A DNA stretch of 59,718 nucleotides from JAPLDB01 sp964356415 (GCA_964356415.1 CAYHHK010000005.1:1-59718), one strand, 5' to 3'. Counted from the first letter of the stretch, positions 17,237-27,142 are shown. Program-made: numbers and translations. Notes: generated from the letters alone by a model not told the origin.

Positions 17237-19084
17237 ATGAGTAATCCAAATGAAACGCTTGAGAGCGTAATCATAAAATTTGCAGGTGATTCCGGGGATG
17301 GAATGCAATTGACCGGAACACAGTTTACGAACACTGCTGCGATGCTTGGGAATGACCTGAGTACTTTCCCTGATTTTCCTGCAGAAATACGTGCCCCTCA
17401 AGGAACACTTGCCGGCGTATCAGGTTACCAGCTTCATTTCGGCAGTGTAGAGATTTTCACCCCCGGTGATCATTGCGATGTTCTTGTTGTGATGAATGCA
17501 GCTGCATTAAAGGCCAATCTTGAATTCCTCCGTAAAGGCGGTACCATCATTGCAAACACAGACGGCTTTAATGCAAAGGATCTCCGTCTTGCCAATATTG
17601 AAGCCGGTCAGAATCCGCTGGAAGACGGGTCGCTCTCAAATTACAACGTCATCAAGATGGACGTTACGAAAATGACACGCGCCGCACTTTCTACTGACAG
17701 CGGACTAGGCGTAAAGGAAATCGACCGTTCAAAAAACATGTTTGTACTTGGATACCTGTACTGGATGTACAACCGTCAGCTGAATCATACAATCAAGTTT
17801 TTGACAGATAAATTTTCGAGGAAACCCGATATTCTTGATGCCAATTTAAAGGTGCTGAAGGCAGGATACAATCTGGGTGAAACCAGGGAGGAAGCCACCA
17901 GCCGTTTTTCAATCGGTCCAGCTAAGATCAAACCCGGTATATACAGGAACATGATGGGTAATCAGGCAACTGCCCTAGGTCTGATCGCGGCAGCCCAAAA
18001 ATCCGGGCTTCAATTATTTTGTGGTACATATCCAATTACTCCTGCTTCTGATATCCTTCATGAACTTTCACGACATAAAAATTTTGGGGTGAAAACATTT
18101 CAGGCTGAAGATGAGATTGCTGCTATTTGTGCATCCATAGGAGCAAGTTTTGGTGGCTCCCTTAGCGTAACAACATCATCAGGGCCGGGCATTGCATTGA
18201 AAGGCGAAGCGATGGGTCTGGCTGTTATGCTTGAACTTCCGCTGGTTATAGTAAATGTTCAGCGTGGTGGCCCATCAACGGGGCTTCCAACTAAAACTGA
18301 ACAAAGTGACCTTATGCAAGCGTTGTATGGCAGAAATGGAGAATCTCCTATTCCAATAGTCGCAGCAGCTACGCCAAGTGATTGCTTCAACATGGTTTTT
18401 GAAGCAAGCCGCATTGCAATTGAATTCATGACCCCTGTATTATTCTTATCTGACGGATACATTGCCAATGGCGCTGAGCCTTGGGCATTCCCGAAAGCCG
18501 CAGACCTTCCTGAGATCAAGGTTAACTTTGCAAAAGAAAAAAACGCCGGCGATAAATTCCTACCTTATAAACGTGATGAAAAGCTTTCCCGCCCGTGGGC
18601 TATTCCGGGAACAAAAGGTCTGGAGCATCGCATCGGAGGAATTGAGAAACAGCATGAAACCGGCAACATCAATTATGAGCCTGCCAATCACGAGTTCATG
18701 GTTCGCATGCGTGATGCCAAAGTTGAAAAGATTGCAGACTACATTCCAAAACTGACCATCGAAGACGGGACAGAAAAGGGTAAATTACTGATTCTCGGAT
18801 GGGGATCTACATATGGTGCGATAAAGAGTGCAGTGAAGCAAGCCCGTTTAAAAGGATATGATGTTTCACATGCACACTTGCGTTACATCAAACCATTCCC
18901 AAAAAATCTCGGAGAGATTCTTTACAACTTTGAGCACGTGATCATTCCTGAATTGAATACGGGACAATTGATCAAGGTTATCCGCGATAAATATTTGATT
19001 CCTGCAGAAGGATTCAATAAGATCCAGGGAATGCCTTTTATGGCTTCAGAGATATTGGCATTAATTGAAGAGAAGTTGAAATAA
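17237..19084 (+). CDS. korA: 2-oxoacid:ferredoxin oxidoreductase, fused gamma-alpha subunit
   Basis: 615 residues. With KorB it oxidatively decarboxylates a 2-oxoacid (most often 2-oxoglutarate) to the acyl-CoA while reducing ferredoxin in the cytoplasm. The gamma domain is at about residues 8-200 (KFAGDSGDGMQLTG at the start). From about residue 240 comes the pyrimidine-binding alpha domain (GNQATALGL, CGTYPITPASDIL, VTTSSGPGIALKGEAMGLA, VQRGGPSTGLPTKTEQSDL). The C-terminal domain (GWGSTYGAIKSAVKQARLKG) completes the family pattern, and length is normal. Followed by korB after 51 bp; the pair should be one operon. No ferredoxin delta subunit is adjacent. Substrate choice among 2-oxoacids is inferred. 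Confidence 0.93.
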   Translation: MSNPNETLESVIIKFAGDSGDGMQLTGTQFTNTAAMLGNDLSTFPDFPAEIRAPQGTLAGVSGYQLHFGSVEIFTPGDHCDVLVVMNAAALKANLEFLRKGGTIIANTDGFNAKDLRLANIEAGQNPLEDGSLSNYNVIKMDVTKMTRAALSTDSGLGVKEIDRSKNMFVLGYLYWMYNRQLNHTIKFLTDKFSRKPDILDANLKVLKAGYNLGETREEATSRFSIGPAKIKPGIYRNMMGNQATALGLIAAAQKSGLQLFCGTYPITPASDILHELSRHKNFGVKTFQAEDEIAAICASIGASFGGSLSVTTSSGPGIALKGEAMGLAVMLELPLVIVNVQRGGPSTGLPTKTEQSDLMQALYGRNGESPIPIVAAATPSDCFNMVFEASRIAIEFMTPVLFLSDGYIANGAEPWAFPKAADLPEIKVNFAKEKNAGDKFLPYKRDEKLSRPWAIPGTKGLEHRIGGIEKQHETGNINYEPANHEFMVRMRDAKVEKIADYIPKLTIEDGTEKGKLLILGWGSTYGAIKSAVKQARLKGYDVSHAHLRYIKPFPKNLGEILYNFEHVIIPELNTGQLIKVIRDKYLIPAEGFNKIQGMPFMASEILALIEEKLK

Positions 19085-19086
19085 AG

Positions 19087-19117
19087 CCTCACCCTAACCC
19101 TCTGCAAAGGAGAGGGA
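19087..19117. repeat. cctcaccctaaccctct-type hairpin element between korA and korB
   Basis: A 31-bp element starting cctcaccctaaccctct with a ccctct/agaggg stem lies in the korA-korB spacer. Similar elements recur in intergenic regions of many bacteria. It could act as an mRNA processing or attenuation hairpin within the operon. Confidence 0.5.
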
Positions 19118-19135
19118 ATAAAAAACATTTAGAAA

Positions 19136-20167
19136 ATGGAAGCTACTCAAACCCCAGAAAAATTTACATCAAAGGAACTCGTCACCGACCAGGAAGTACG
19201 GTGGTGTCCCGGCTGCGGCGACTACTCTATATTAAAACAGGCGCAAAACATTGTCCCTGAAATAGGAGTGGCACGCGAGAATATTGTTTTCATCAGCGGC
19301 ATCGGATGTTCATCACGTTTTCCTTATTATATGGAAACATATGGTATGCACAGCATTCACGGACGTGCTACTGCTGTTGCCAGCGGACTCAAAGCTGCAC
19401 GACCGGAGCTCAGCATCTGGTTGGTTACGGGTGACGGTGATGGATTGTCAATCGGGGGTAATCACATGATCCATGTCCTTCGCAGAAATTTTAACCTGAA
19501 TATCCTGCTTTTCAATAATGAGATCTATGGACTTACAAAAGGTCAGTATTCTCCGACTTCCGAAGAAGGAAAAATAACCAAGAGTACGCCGGTGGGTTCT
19601 GTTGATCATCCGTTCAACCCAATTGCATTGTGCATGGGTGCTGATGCAACTTTTCTGGCACGTACCATGGACCGAGATCCGAAGCACCAGCAGATGATAT
19701 TAAAACGCGCGAATGATCACAAAGGCGCAAGCTTTGTAGAGATTTACCAAAACTGCAATGTATTCAATGATGGCGCTTTTGAAGTCTTCACGGAAAAATC
19801 TTCGAAGAAAAGCGAGACCATTTTCATGGAAAGCGGAAAGCCATTGGTGTTCGGTGAGAATTCAGAAAAAGGAATTAAGCTGGATGGATTTACTCCACGG
19901 GTTGTGGATATTACAAACGGTGCTTCTCCAAATGATCTCTGGATACATGACGAAGCGGATCGCGTGAAGGCAGGTATCCTTTCACGTTTCTTTGACAATC
20001 CGAAAAATGAGAACCACCTTCCACGTCCATTCGGAGTATTTTATGTGGAAGACCGTTATTGCTACGAGGATAAGATGGCACAGCAAATCGTTGACATGAA
20101 AGCCAAAAAAGGCGAAGGCAATCTGGATAAACTGCTAAGTGGAAGTGAAACGTGGGCAGTGAATTGA
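19136..20167 (+). CDS. korB: 2-oxoacid:ferredoxin oxidoreductase beta subunit
   Basis: 343 residues forming the thiamine-diphosphate-binding beta subunit of the KorA partner. The N-terminus has the cluster/TPP region WCPGCGDYSILKQAQ, followed by GIGCSSRFPYYMETYG and HGRATAVASGLKAARPEL. The TPP-Mg motif is GDGDGLSIGGNHMIHVLRRN with LFNNEIYGLTKGQYSPTS. Conserved cysteines in these motifs ligate the single [4Fe-4S] cluster in the family. Stop at 20167 is followed by a strong hairpin with a T-run. Neighbouring isocitrate dehydrogenase elsewhere in the window supports a TCA role, but the two are not linked. Confidence 0.93.
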   Translation: MEATQTPEKFTSKELVTDQEVRWCPGCGDYSILKQAQNIVPEIGVARENIVFISGIGCSSRFPYYMETYGMHSIHGRATAVASGLKAARPELSIWLVTGDGDGLSIGGNHMIHVLRRNFNLNILLFNNEIYGLTKGQYSPTSEEGKITKSTPVGSVDHPFNPIALCMGADATFLARTMDRDPKHQQMILKRANDHKGASFVEIYQNCNVFNDGAFEVFTEKSSKKSETIFMESGKPLVFGENSEKGIKLDGFTPRVVDITNGASPNDLWIHDEADRVKAGILSRFFDNPKNENHLPRPFGVFYVEDRYCYEDKMAQQIVDMKAKKGEGNLDKLLSGSETWAVN

Positions 20168-20192
20168 TCTAGAAAGAGACAATAAACAACAT

Positions 20193-20227
20193 AAAAAGCC
20201 GTTTTTCCTTTGGAGAGACGGCTTTTT
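20193..20227 (+). terminator. Rho-independent terminator of korAB
   Basis: The stem aaaaagccgt (20193-20202) pairs with acggcttttt (20218-20227), with A-rich and T-rich tails, starting 26 bp after the korB stop. It can function on either strand. Confidence 0.8.
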
Positions 20228-20254
20228 ATTAATGAGACTATGATTTCAGAAACA

Positions 20255-20317
20255 GCCCCGAAGTTTCGGGGCGGAAGCTAATATTCATTTTGATACCTCG
20301 AAGTTCTGCTTCGGGGT
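20255..20317. repeat. Two further hairpins between convergent genes
   Basis: gccccgaa/ttcggggc is a perfect 8-bp stem (20255-20262 with 20265-20272). A second 9-bp stem with one G-T pair is at 20295-20303/20309-20317, ending just before the kinase-like gene's stop. Together with the korAB terminator they make a triple-hairpin tail-to-tail junction. Confidence 0.6.
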
Positions 20318-20320
20318 CAT

Positions 20321-21160
20321 TCATTGGTGGAGAAAATAATTTTTGAGTCCATCCATCGGCCGCTTCAGTATCTTTCCAATTGTGAGATTGTTTTCCTTGC
20401 CGGTTTCCCGGATTTCAATTTCAAGCAAAGCGGCAACAGAACCCACAAAATGAATCGTTGCATTTTTTGATTCTGAGAATCCGCTTACATTCGTTTCGAA
20501 AAAAATATTTATACCATTTTTCAAAAAATCCCGTATGTGCAATTCATCTTTATATTTTATGATGAAGGGCATGAATGAAGAAAGGAAAAGATTTACATTT
20601 GGTTTTCGGTAGACTGACTCAATGATCTCCTCACGGGTTAATCTATATTCATCAAAAAAAGCAGTGCTTATTTTTTTCGGAAGTTTATCATATAGATATG
20701 CTTTCAGGAAATTTTTTCCAAACCATGCACCACTGGCTTCATCGCCGAGTATGTAACCTAAACCAAAATTTTTCAAATGTATTGCAGATCCATCGTAAAA
20801 GCAGCAATTGCTGCCTGTTCCGAGAATTGCAATAATTCCTTTCTCATTTCCTGATGTTGCCAAAGCTGCAGCAAACAAGTCATTGTCAAGCGTAATTTTT
20901 GAACCTGTAAATAGTTTTCTTAAAACGCCAACCATTTTTTCTTTTCCTTCACTGCTTCCACAGCCGGCACCGTAAAAAAAGACATCAGTAATTGTAGTTG
21001 AATTTGTTGTAATGTTTTTTTCTGCAGATAACTTTTCAAGTATTGTTGCATCTGAAAGATGGACAGGATTTAAGCCATCGGTTTGGAATTCCGTTATGGT
21101 AATTCCATCCAACAATGCCCAGTCTGCCTTTGTACTTCCGCTGTCGCAAATAAGGATCAT
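20321..21160 (-). CDS. BadF/BadG-type ATPase, N-acetylglucosamine kinase-like
   Basis: 279 residues of the ASKHA sugar-kinase fold. The N-terminal phosphate-1 motif is ICDSGSTKADWALLDG (residues about 3-18). The adenosine-side motif is GIIAILGTGSNCCFYDG (about 111-127) and the next landmark is GLGYILGDEASGAWFGK. The family includes N-acetylglucosamine kinases and BadF/BcrA ATPases. Short Bacteroidota members of this length are usually taken as GlcNAc kinases, which would feed recycled cell-wall sugar into metabolism. Its start is 12 bp downstream of the neighbouring FAD protein's stop, so the two are likely co-transcribed. Confidence 0.82.
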   Translation of the reverse strand: MILICDSGSTKADWALLDGITITEFQTDGLNPVHLSDATILEKLSAEKNITTNSTTITDVFFYGAGCGSSEGKEKMVGVLRKLFTGSKITLDNDLFAAALATSGNEKGIIAILGTGSNCCFYDGSAIHLKNFGLGYILGDEASGAWFGKNFLKAYLYDKLPKKISTAFFDEYRLTREEIIESVYRKPNVNLFLSSFMPFIIKYKDELHIRDFLKNGINIFFETNVSGFSESKNATIHFVGSVAALLEIEIRETGKENNLTIGKILKRPMDGLKNYFLHQ

Positions 21161-21171
21161 CGATAATTTTA

Positions 21172-22581
21172 TTATTTAATTTCCATCAATAGTTTTTCGG
21201 AAAGTTTTTTTGCCTGGTCACGCAATTCAGGTACTGCAGTGCTTTCAAACAGCAATCCGCGCAATGTGGACCCGATGGTTAATAGAAATTTCGATGGAGA
21301 TCCGTCAGAATTTAAAATCGTTCCGTCGGATGAAGCATCAATTCCTAACTTCATTTCATCAGCGTGAATCAGGTTTCTTGAAATAAGATTTTTAACGAGC
21401 GGCCGGTTCAGTTTGTTGATGTCTGAAAGCGGCCCTGTACAGTTAATAACCCTTGCAACACTTACCTCATAGTTTTGCTGATCCCGCCTCCTCTTAAAGC
21501 TTACCCTGATGCCGCGTTCGGTTTCAGTAAAACCCTGAATACGGCCTGCAATGATCTCAAGTTTGTCGTCAAGGATCATTTGCTGGATCATTTTATGAAC
21601 TTCCATTGGTAGTCTGTGTCGTGCTACGCCCCACATGTGGCGCAGGTGATAGATGAATCTTTCTTTCTCCTCTTTACTCCAGGATTGCCACACCTTTTGC
21701 GTTAATGGACGTAGAGAGTCCACGACTGCTTCGCCTGCAAGACCCATGTCGCGGAGTTTTTTTACATGTGTCCGGAAAAGTGAAATAATTTTTTGAAGAT
21801 CATAAGGAGGCTTCAATTCTTCCATCAATCCTTTGTATGGCTCAAATACCCGGTGCGGAAGGATCTGGAAGCCATTCGGTGAAAGGGAATATATTTTTCC
21901 GTTGTGTTTTTTTTCTTTCAGACCCAATACTATGTCAGCCATTGTAAGCCCATTTCCCAGGATAAAAACTTCTTTGTCAGGATCGAGGTGATTCACTGCT
22001 TCATGAAGCCATGGGTTTCCAAAATAATTTCTGCTTGCGTAAAAGGAATTGTCCTGCAGCGGAGGATTGTCAGGCGACTGATTGCCAATGGCAAGAACCA
22101 CTTTATCTGCGATTACACCCGGTGAAACGGAAAAATGAATATGTGCTTTCCATTCCTTTTCTTCAATGTCAATTGCTTCATCATGTACGAAATTGATGGA
22201 AACGCCCTCCGGTTTTTTTCTTATGGCATTTTCGAAAAGATCTTTCAGGTAATATCCATAAATATTCCTTGGAAGGAACATACCCGGCAATGCGGTCTGG
22301 TCTATCACCCTGTAGTTCTCATGTTTTTTAATCCAGTCCATGAAATGAGAAGGCTTATCCGGAAACGCACTCATGTTCTTTGCCGGAACATTGAGCAGGT
22401 GTTTATGGGAGTAGGAAGAATAGGCAACGCCTTTACTCAGCGGATAGCCTGCATTGATCAGCACGATGTGCAATGGTGCTTTTGCATTGCTGAGCAGATG
22501 TACAGCCAGCATGTTTCCGCAAAAGCCACCACCAATAATTGCAATAGTGGGATTATGATATTGGGTCACCATCAATGCCAA
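21172..22581 (-). CDS. FAD/NAD(P)-binding oxidoreductase-like protein (NAD_binding_9 type)
   Basis: 469 residues with an N-terminal Rossmann motif AIIGGGFCGNMLAVHLL (residues about 14-30) and a second nucleotide motif VFILGNGLTMADIVLGL near 205-221. The middle contains ISTATQ-free but typical text GVAYSSYSHKHLLNVPAKNM, seen in the PF13454 (NAD_binding_9) family of uncharacterised FAD/NAD(P)-binding proteins. Some relatives have been called hydroxyacylglutathione-hydrolase-like by mistake; no reaction is established. The listed start MALMVT could equally begin at the fourth residue. Upstream of the kinase-like gene on the same strand. Confidence is high for family, low for function. Confidence 0.8.
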   Translation of the reverse strand: MALMVTQYHNPTIAIIGGGFCGNMLAVHLLSNAKAPLHIVLINAGYPLSKGVAYSSYSHKHLLNVPAKNMSAFPDKPSHFMDWIKKHENYRVIDQTALPGMFLPRNIYGYYLKDLFENAIRKKPEGVSINFVHDEAIDIEEKEWKAHIHFSVSPGVIADKVVLAIGNQSPDNPPLQDNSFYASRNYFGNPWLHEAVNHLDPDKEVFILGNGLTMADIVLGLKEKKHNGKIYSLSPNGFQILPHRVFEPYKGLMEELKPPYDLQKIISLFRTHVKKLRDMGLAGEAVVDSLRPLTQKVWQSWSKEEKERFIYHLRHMWGVARHRLPMEVHKMIQQMILDDKLEIIAGRIQGFTETERGIRVSFKRRRDQQNYEVSVARVINCTGPLSDINKLNRPLVKNLISRNLIHADEMKLGIDASSDGTILNSDGSPSKFLLTIGSTLRGLLFESTAVPELRDQAKKLSEKLLMEIK

Positions 22582-22644
22582 AAGTAATTTTTGAAAATGG
22601 AATTACACGTGAATAATGCAAATAATTCTAATTGGTCAGATGGG

Positions 22645-24582
22645 TTAATATTCCCCGCCGATTTTTCTTTTGTTGAGGGAAGGATCACCCAGTTCAGGGA
22701 GCCGCTTCGGTTTTGAAGTCATGCCGATGGTATCTGTAAGTGTATTCAGAAAAGCAACGAGTGACTTTTTTTCTTGCTCTGTCAGTTGCAGCGAATCCGA
22801 TGAAAGTGTTTGATTCGGGAATTCAAGTCCCAAACCTGCACCGCCGCCCATATTATAAAATTCGATTACCTGCTCAAGACTTTCGAATGCCCCATTATGC
22901 ATATAGGGAGCTGTGAGTGCTATATTCCGAAGAGTCGGAGTTTTGAAAGCATGCATAAAAATTTTTGTGTTATACAATCCACCCCTGCCTTTGTCCGGAT
23001 CAAATTCAGGATGCAGCAGATCAGCTGTTTTTGTGGTCCCTATGATTTCAAATTCGCTGCGTGTGTAGTACGGGGGAACCACACTATTAAATAAAGGCAG
23101 GTAGTGGCAGGTCGCACAACGTCCCTTGTTCATGAAAACATTGAATCCGTTTTTTTCCTCAAAGGAAAATGAATTTTCATCACCTTGGATATTTCTGTCA
23201 AACTTCGAATCAAGCGAAATCAGTGTGCGTTCGTATTCTGAAATTGCATTTTCAATAGATGTTTTTGAAATGATTGTGTCTTCCTTGCCTCTGAAAGCGC
23301 GCTTGAACCATGCTACATATTCATCAGATGAATTCAGTTTTTTAACTGCTGATTCAAAGCTGCTTTGCATTTCTTTTTTATTGACCAGTACGTGCCCGAT
23401 CTGTCCTTCCAGATGATCTGCACGCATGTCAAAGAAATGATTTCTCTGAAGGGCGGAGTTTATCACTGTGGGTGTATTTCGTGTAAGCATTTCGCCTTCA
23501 AGGAATCCATTGCTGGTGATCATGCCATCAGCAAATGCCATTTCAGGGCGATGACAGGATGCACATGCCCGTTTGTTATTGTCTGAAAGGATGGGATCAA
23601 AGAACAATGTTCGTCCTAATTTAGCCGCTTCTCCGGAAAATTCGGGATCAGTGCCACGCGGGTTGTAGAAAAACCTGTTGAATGCATCTGTTTGAAAAAC
23701 AGACTGAGCGTTCATACGGAGTGCTGATGATGGATAATAATTTTTCTCCACGAATTCAGTCCTGAATTTTGCCAGCGATTTGCTCAGTGACATGTACTGC
23801 TCTCTATAGCAGGAAAGAAAGTCAATGTCATCAGGAGAATTTATTTTATTGAAATAACGTATGGTAATTTCAAGTCTTTTCAAAACGTCTTTTACGAAAG
23901 GATTATTCATCTCAGTACCATAAGCATCAAGAAGAATTTCGTTGAGTGATTGAAAACCGGTTCGTAATTCAACTATCGAATTCTTTGATTCCGGTGTGTC
24001 AAATTGTGAAATGCCAAGCGTAAAAATCCGGATGACCTGAAGTTGTATCGATTCAATGAATTTGACCTCGTCTGTTGGCAAAGTCCTGAATGCTATACTG
24101 AGCGCCGCGAGATTCTGATCCATCAGTTCAATTTCCTTAATCAGTTTTGTCATGAACTGACCGGGATCGTCATCCAATAAATAGGATTCCATCACCTGTA
24201 ATCCATGCGGGTATTCGATTTGCGGATGCTCTTCACTTTCATCTTCAATTTCCGGGACAACCGGACCATTGAAATTGCGTTCACTGGCAAGAAAGTAATA
24301 ACATGAAAATGGTTCTATTTTTTTATAAGCAATTCTTAATTCAAGAAATTTGTTTTTTAGATTCCGGATTGATGATGAGTCCGTCTTTGCATTTGCCTGC
24401 ACTTCCTTTTTAAAATCACGCAATACAGACAGCATCTCAGTAGAATGCTTTTCAAGGTATGCATGGAATGCGCTTGTGATCCGCAGTTGCCTTGTTGCTT
24501 CATTCTGAGAAAGGGATGCTGTCACAAAAACAATTGAGACAAGTACAAGCGAATAGACGCCATTGATGACTAAGGATCTCAT
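22645..24582 (-). CDS. Di-haem cytochrome c peroxidase (MauG/CcpA family) with extra N-terminal helical domain
   Basis: 645 residues with an N-terminal signal segment. Haem sites are CASCH (near residue 338) and CATCH (near 488). Flanking family motifs are AAKLGRTLFFDPILSDNN, HRPEMAFADG, NTPTVINSALQRNHFFDMRA, FKTPTLRNIALTAPYMHNGA and the closing LVAFLNTLT. It should reduce hydrogen peroxide in the periplasm, or act as a MauG-like oxidase. The first about 300 residues are an added helical domain; FLELRIAYKKIEPFSCYYF and PHGLQVMESYLL resemble imelysin-type sequences, so this may be a regulatory or metal/haem-related module. The family core alone is about 330 residues. Confidence 0.9.
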   Translation of the reverse strand: MRSLVINGVYSLVLVSIVFVTASLSQNEATRQLRITSAFHAYLEKHSTEMLSVLRDFKKEVQANAKTDSSSIRNLKNKFLELRIAYKKIEPFSCYYFLASERNFNGPVVPEIEDESEEHPQIEYPHGLQVMESYLLDDDPGQFMTKLIKEIELMDQNLAALSIAFRTLPTDEVKFIESIQLQVIRIFTLGISQFDTPESKNSIVELRTGFQSLNEILLDAYGTEMNNPFVKDVLKRLEITIRYFNKINSPDDIDFLSCYREQYMSLSKSLAKFRTEFVEKNYYPSSALRMNAQSVFQTDAFNRFFYNPRGTDPEFSGEAAKLGRTLFFDPILSDNNKRACASCHRPEMAFADGMITSNGFLEGEMLTRNTPTVINSALQRNHFFDMRADHLEGQIGHVLVNKKEMQSSFESAVKKLNSSDEYVAWFKRAFRGKEDTIISKTSIENAISEYERTLISLDSKFDRNIQGDENSFSFEEKNGFNVFMNKGRCATCHYLPLFNSVVPPYYTRSEFEIIGTTKTADLLHPEFDPDKGRGGLYNTKIFMHAFKTPTLRNIALTAPYMHNGAFESLEQVIEFYNMGGGAGLGLEFPNQTLSSDSLQLTEQEKKSLVAFLNTLTDTIGMTSKPKRLPELGDPSLNKRKIGGEY

Positions 24583-24597
24583 GGGAAAATATTACAT

Positions 24598-24605
24598 CAA
24601 AGATA
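24598..24605 (-). promoter_or_regulatory. Candidate -7 element for the cytochrome peroxidase gene
   Basis: The minus strand reads TATCTTTG, a full match to TAnnTTTG, 16 bp upstream of the start codon. The -33 partner is weak. Confidence 0.45.
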
Positions 24606-24682
24606 CCTTTTTCCCAAGTTTGCCGGCCTGAAAATAAAGAACATTATTTCTCTGTTCTTTCTTCAAAAAAAATTAGCACTAC

Positions 24683-27142
24683 TCAGTTTTTCACCAGCTT
24701 CATCACTTTCGAAACGGATCCATCTTCAAGCTGTATGAAATAGGAATACATCCCGGAAGAAAATTGTCCGGTTGGAATGGTGATTTTGCCAAATCCTCCT
24801 GTCAGATTTTTTTTCCAGACGAGTTGCCCGTAAGTATTGTAAACCAGGATCGACGCATTGGCTGCAACATTGGAATAGTTCACATTAGCGGCGCCGGTAG
24901 CCGGATTGGGAACAGCCGGAGATATGAATAGTGCAGCAGCATCAGGTTGATTAATCCCAACACCGGTGTTATTGACATCAACAACTTGCAGGTCATCAAA
25001 ATAAAATCCGTCAAATTCAGAGAAGCCATCACTCACTAAATGAAAGCGGATGAGAATATTTTGCCCGAGGAAATCATTAAGGCTCATTTCTTCCTTAACC
25101 CATTCAGTCTGGTAGGAATCGTAAAGTGGTTCGCCTTGCAACTGGGCCGGACTTCCGGGCACTGTGTACTTTCCGCACAGCGGACTCCAGTTATTTCCAC
25201 CATCTGAAGACGCACTGATTTGAACATAATCATAACCCGCTTCCAGGCTCCACTTTGCTGAAAATGTCAATTGAGCGTCAAGGGCTCCTGTCAGACTCAC
25301 GGGGTTGGAAAGTATAAGTGTGTTGTCATCATTTGACTGATAGGTGTTGAAAGGCGAATCAGTAATTGATGAAGGAGAGGAAAAATAATCTTCTGTTGTA
25401 GCATCCCAGTTTCCCGATGTATTCCAGTTTGCAAGATTGGATGCGTCATCATTCAGAAGGATTGTCGGATTCCCATAGATTTGATTCACTGTATCATTAA
25501 CAGCATACCAGCCATTGTCAATGGTCGCAATAAACCTGATTGGATCACCATTTTGAATACCGGGATCAAGTGTAAAGTCGATAGAGTCATCAATAGATTG
25601 CAGTACGCTTAAATTAGAATATGTTGCAGCCGTTCCTGTAGAAATAATATTGGTCGTAATGGCTGTAATCGAGATCGTAAAAGTCCCTGTTGTGTCGAGA
25701 CCCAATTGACGGAATGTAAAATGAAACCGGTTGTTAAGATTACCAGCGTAACGAGGCATATTGTGTGTAAGTTCACCATAGCGACCTGCAAGTTTTGCCA
25801 TGGTAAGATTTGCATAAACATTTGACTCGCTCAGAAAAAGGATACGAGAAGGATCAGGCCAGAAGCCATCATTCTGATCACCTACTTCCGGGGTCATGGC
25901 AAAAATTTTCGGCTTGGATGATTGTTCGCCATACATCCAGTCATCGGAATTTCCATTTACAATGTAACCAACAGTTTGATAAGGTGTGCCTACATTATGC
26001 TGGTTGTATTTTGTTATTGCATGTCCGTAAAAATCAAATTGGTTTGAATCCGGTGTAAGAAAAACCGGAATATAACCCCATGGAACAACGTGGTGACTTC
26101 CATATGTATGGTAGTTGAGAGCAAGTCTGAACTGGTGCAGATTAATAAAATTGCTGAGCGCCTGGATTTCAGGTTCACTGAATGGGGATGAGCCGCGGTA
26201 TGTGTCATCAACAGTAAAAGGGGATGAACCGGTGTCATCATATCCCCAGTTGAATGCGTAGTTGCGGTTCAGGTCAACGCCAAATTCCCCGTCAAGATTG
26301 TCACGTCTGTTTTTTCTCCATAATCCCCCACCATTTGGATCGGTAGATTCATTGAATACATAACCATCAGGATTTATACATGGTACGAAGTACATTTCTG
26401 TGTTGTCAACCAATGCCTGGATCTCCGGATCCGTATCATAATTCTCCAGCAGGTACCACATGTAATAAATGAGCTGTGAAAGACTTTCCGGCTCACGAGC
26501 ATGGTGAAGTGCGGTGTACAATACCTCCGGTTCCGGTTCATCTGTATTTGGATTATCAGAAATTTTCAAATAAAAAATATCACGTCCTTCAATCGTTTGC
26601 GTGGCATCAATGGGCTGTTTAATGGTAATCAGGTTTGGATACAGCAGCGCCATGGAATCGAGGATGCCAAGGAGTTGGGCATAGGTGAAAAATCCACCCA
26701 TGCTGCCATGATAAAAATGCGAAGGCGCAGGGTAAGCAGGAGCAGGAGTGCCACAGGTAACGGTTTGGGAATTTACCGGCACAACATTTCGCGCTGAAGA
26801 CTCAATCCTGTTTTTGTAAAATGCTTTTACATCATCAATCAATACTTCTGTACGAAAGCCGGCTTGATTAATTTTTGAAATTGTTACAGTATTGAAGTCT
26901 GAAGTAAACCACACGCCTTTGCGGTAATCCCCTTCTGATAGATCAATTCCAAGTTTTGCAAGTTCAGAGGATGGTTTTCCATCCATCCAGATTTTCACCC
27001 TACTGTATTCCGGTGAATTGGCAGTGTGATTTTTATTAGGATTTGCAGATGTGCGCAGGAGTGAAAACGCAGATTGAGGTTTTGCCTGGATTGAACAAAT
27101 CAATAAAAAAGTAATGAAAATGTGGGTAAAATATTTTTGCAT
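24683..27142 (-). CDS. Secreted M14 zinc carboxypeptidase with T9SS sorting domain
   Basis: 819 residues. After a signal peptide (FITFLLICSIQAKPQ), residues about 150-450 are a carboxypeptidase A-like domain. Zinc ligands are H214 and E217 in HHAREPES and H345 in LNYHTYG. Substrate-binding DLNRNYAFNWG lies at about 290-300 and the catalytic Glu is E419 in MTPEVGD. Then come a beta-sandwich region and a jelly-roll-like adhesion module (DFLGQNILIRFHLVSDG...FYFDDLQVVD). The last about 75 residues are a type-A Por sorting domain (VYNTYGQLVWKKNL ... GMYSYFIQLEDG). It should hydrolyse peptides at the cell surface or outside, exported by the type IX system. Confidence 0.93.
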   Translation of the reverse strand: MQKYFTHIFITFLLICSIQAKPQSAFSLLRTSANPNKNHTANSPEYSRVKIWMDGKPSSELAKLGIDLSEGDYRKGVWFTSDFNTVTISKINQAGFRTEVLIDDVKAFYKNRIESSARNVVPVNSQTVTCGTPAPAYPAPSHFYHGSMGGFFTYAQLLGILDSMALLYPNLITIKQPIDATQTIEGRDIFYLKISDNPNTDEPEPEVLYTALHHAREPESLSQLIYYMWYLLENYDTDPEIQALVDNTEMYFVPCINPDGYVFNESTDPNGGGLWRKNRRDNLDGEFGVDLNRNYAFNWGYDDTGSSPFTVDDTYRGSSPFSEPEIQALSNFINLHQFRLALNYHTYGSHHVVPWGYIPVFLTPDSNQFDFYGHAITKYNQHNVGTPYQTVGYIVNGNSDDWMYGEQSSKPKIFAMTPEVGDQNDGFWPDPSRILFLSESNVYANLTMAKLAGRYGELTHNMPRYAGNLNNRFHFTFRQLGLDTTGTFTISITAITTNIISTGTAATYSNLSVLQSIDDSIDFTLDPGIQNGDPIRFIATIDNGWYAVNDTVNQIYGNPTILLNDDASNLANWNTSGNWDATTEDYFSSPSSITDSPFNTYQSNDDNTLILSNPVSLTGALDAQLTFSAKWSLEAGYDYVQISASSDGGNNWSPLCGKYTVPGSPAQLQGEPLYDSYQTEWVKEEMSLNDFLGQNILIRFHLVSDGFSEFDGFYFDDLQVVDVNNTGVGINQPDAAALFISPAVPNPATGAANVNYSNVAANASILVYNTYGQLVWKKNLTGGFGKITIPTGQFSSGMYSYFIQLEDGSVSKVMKLVKN

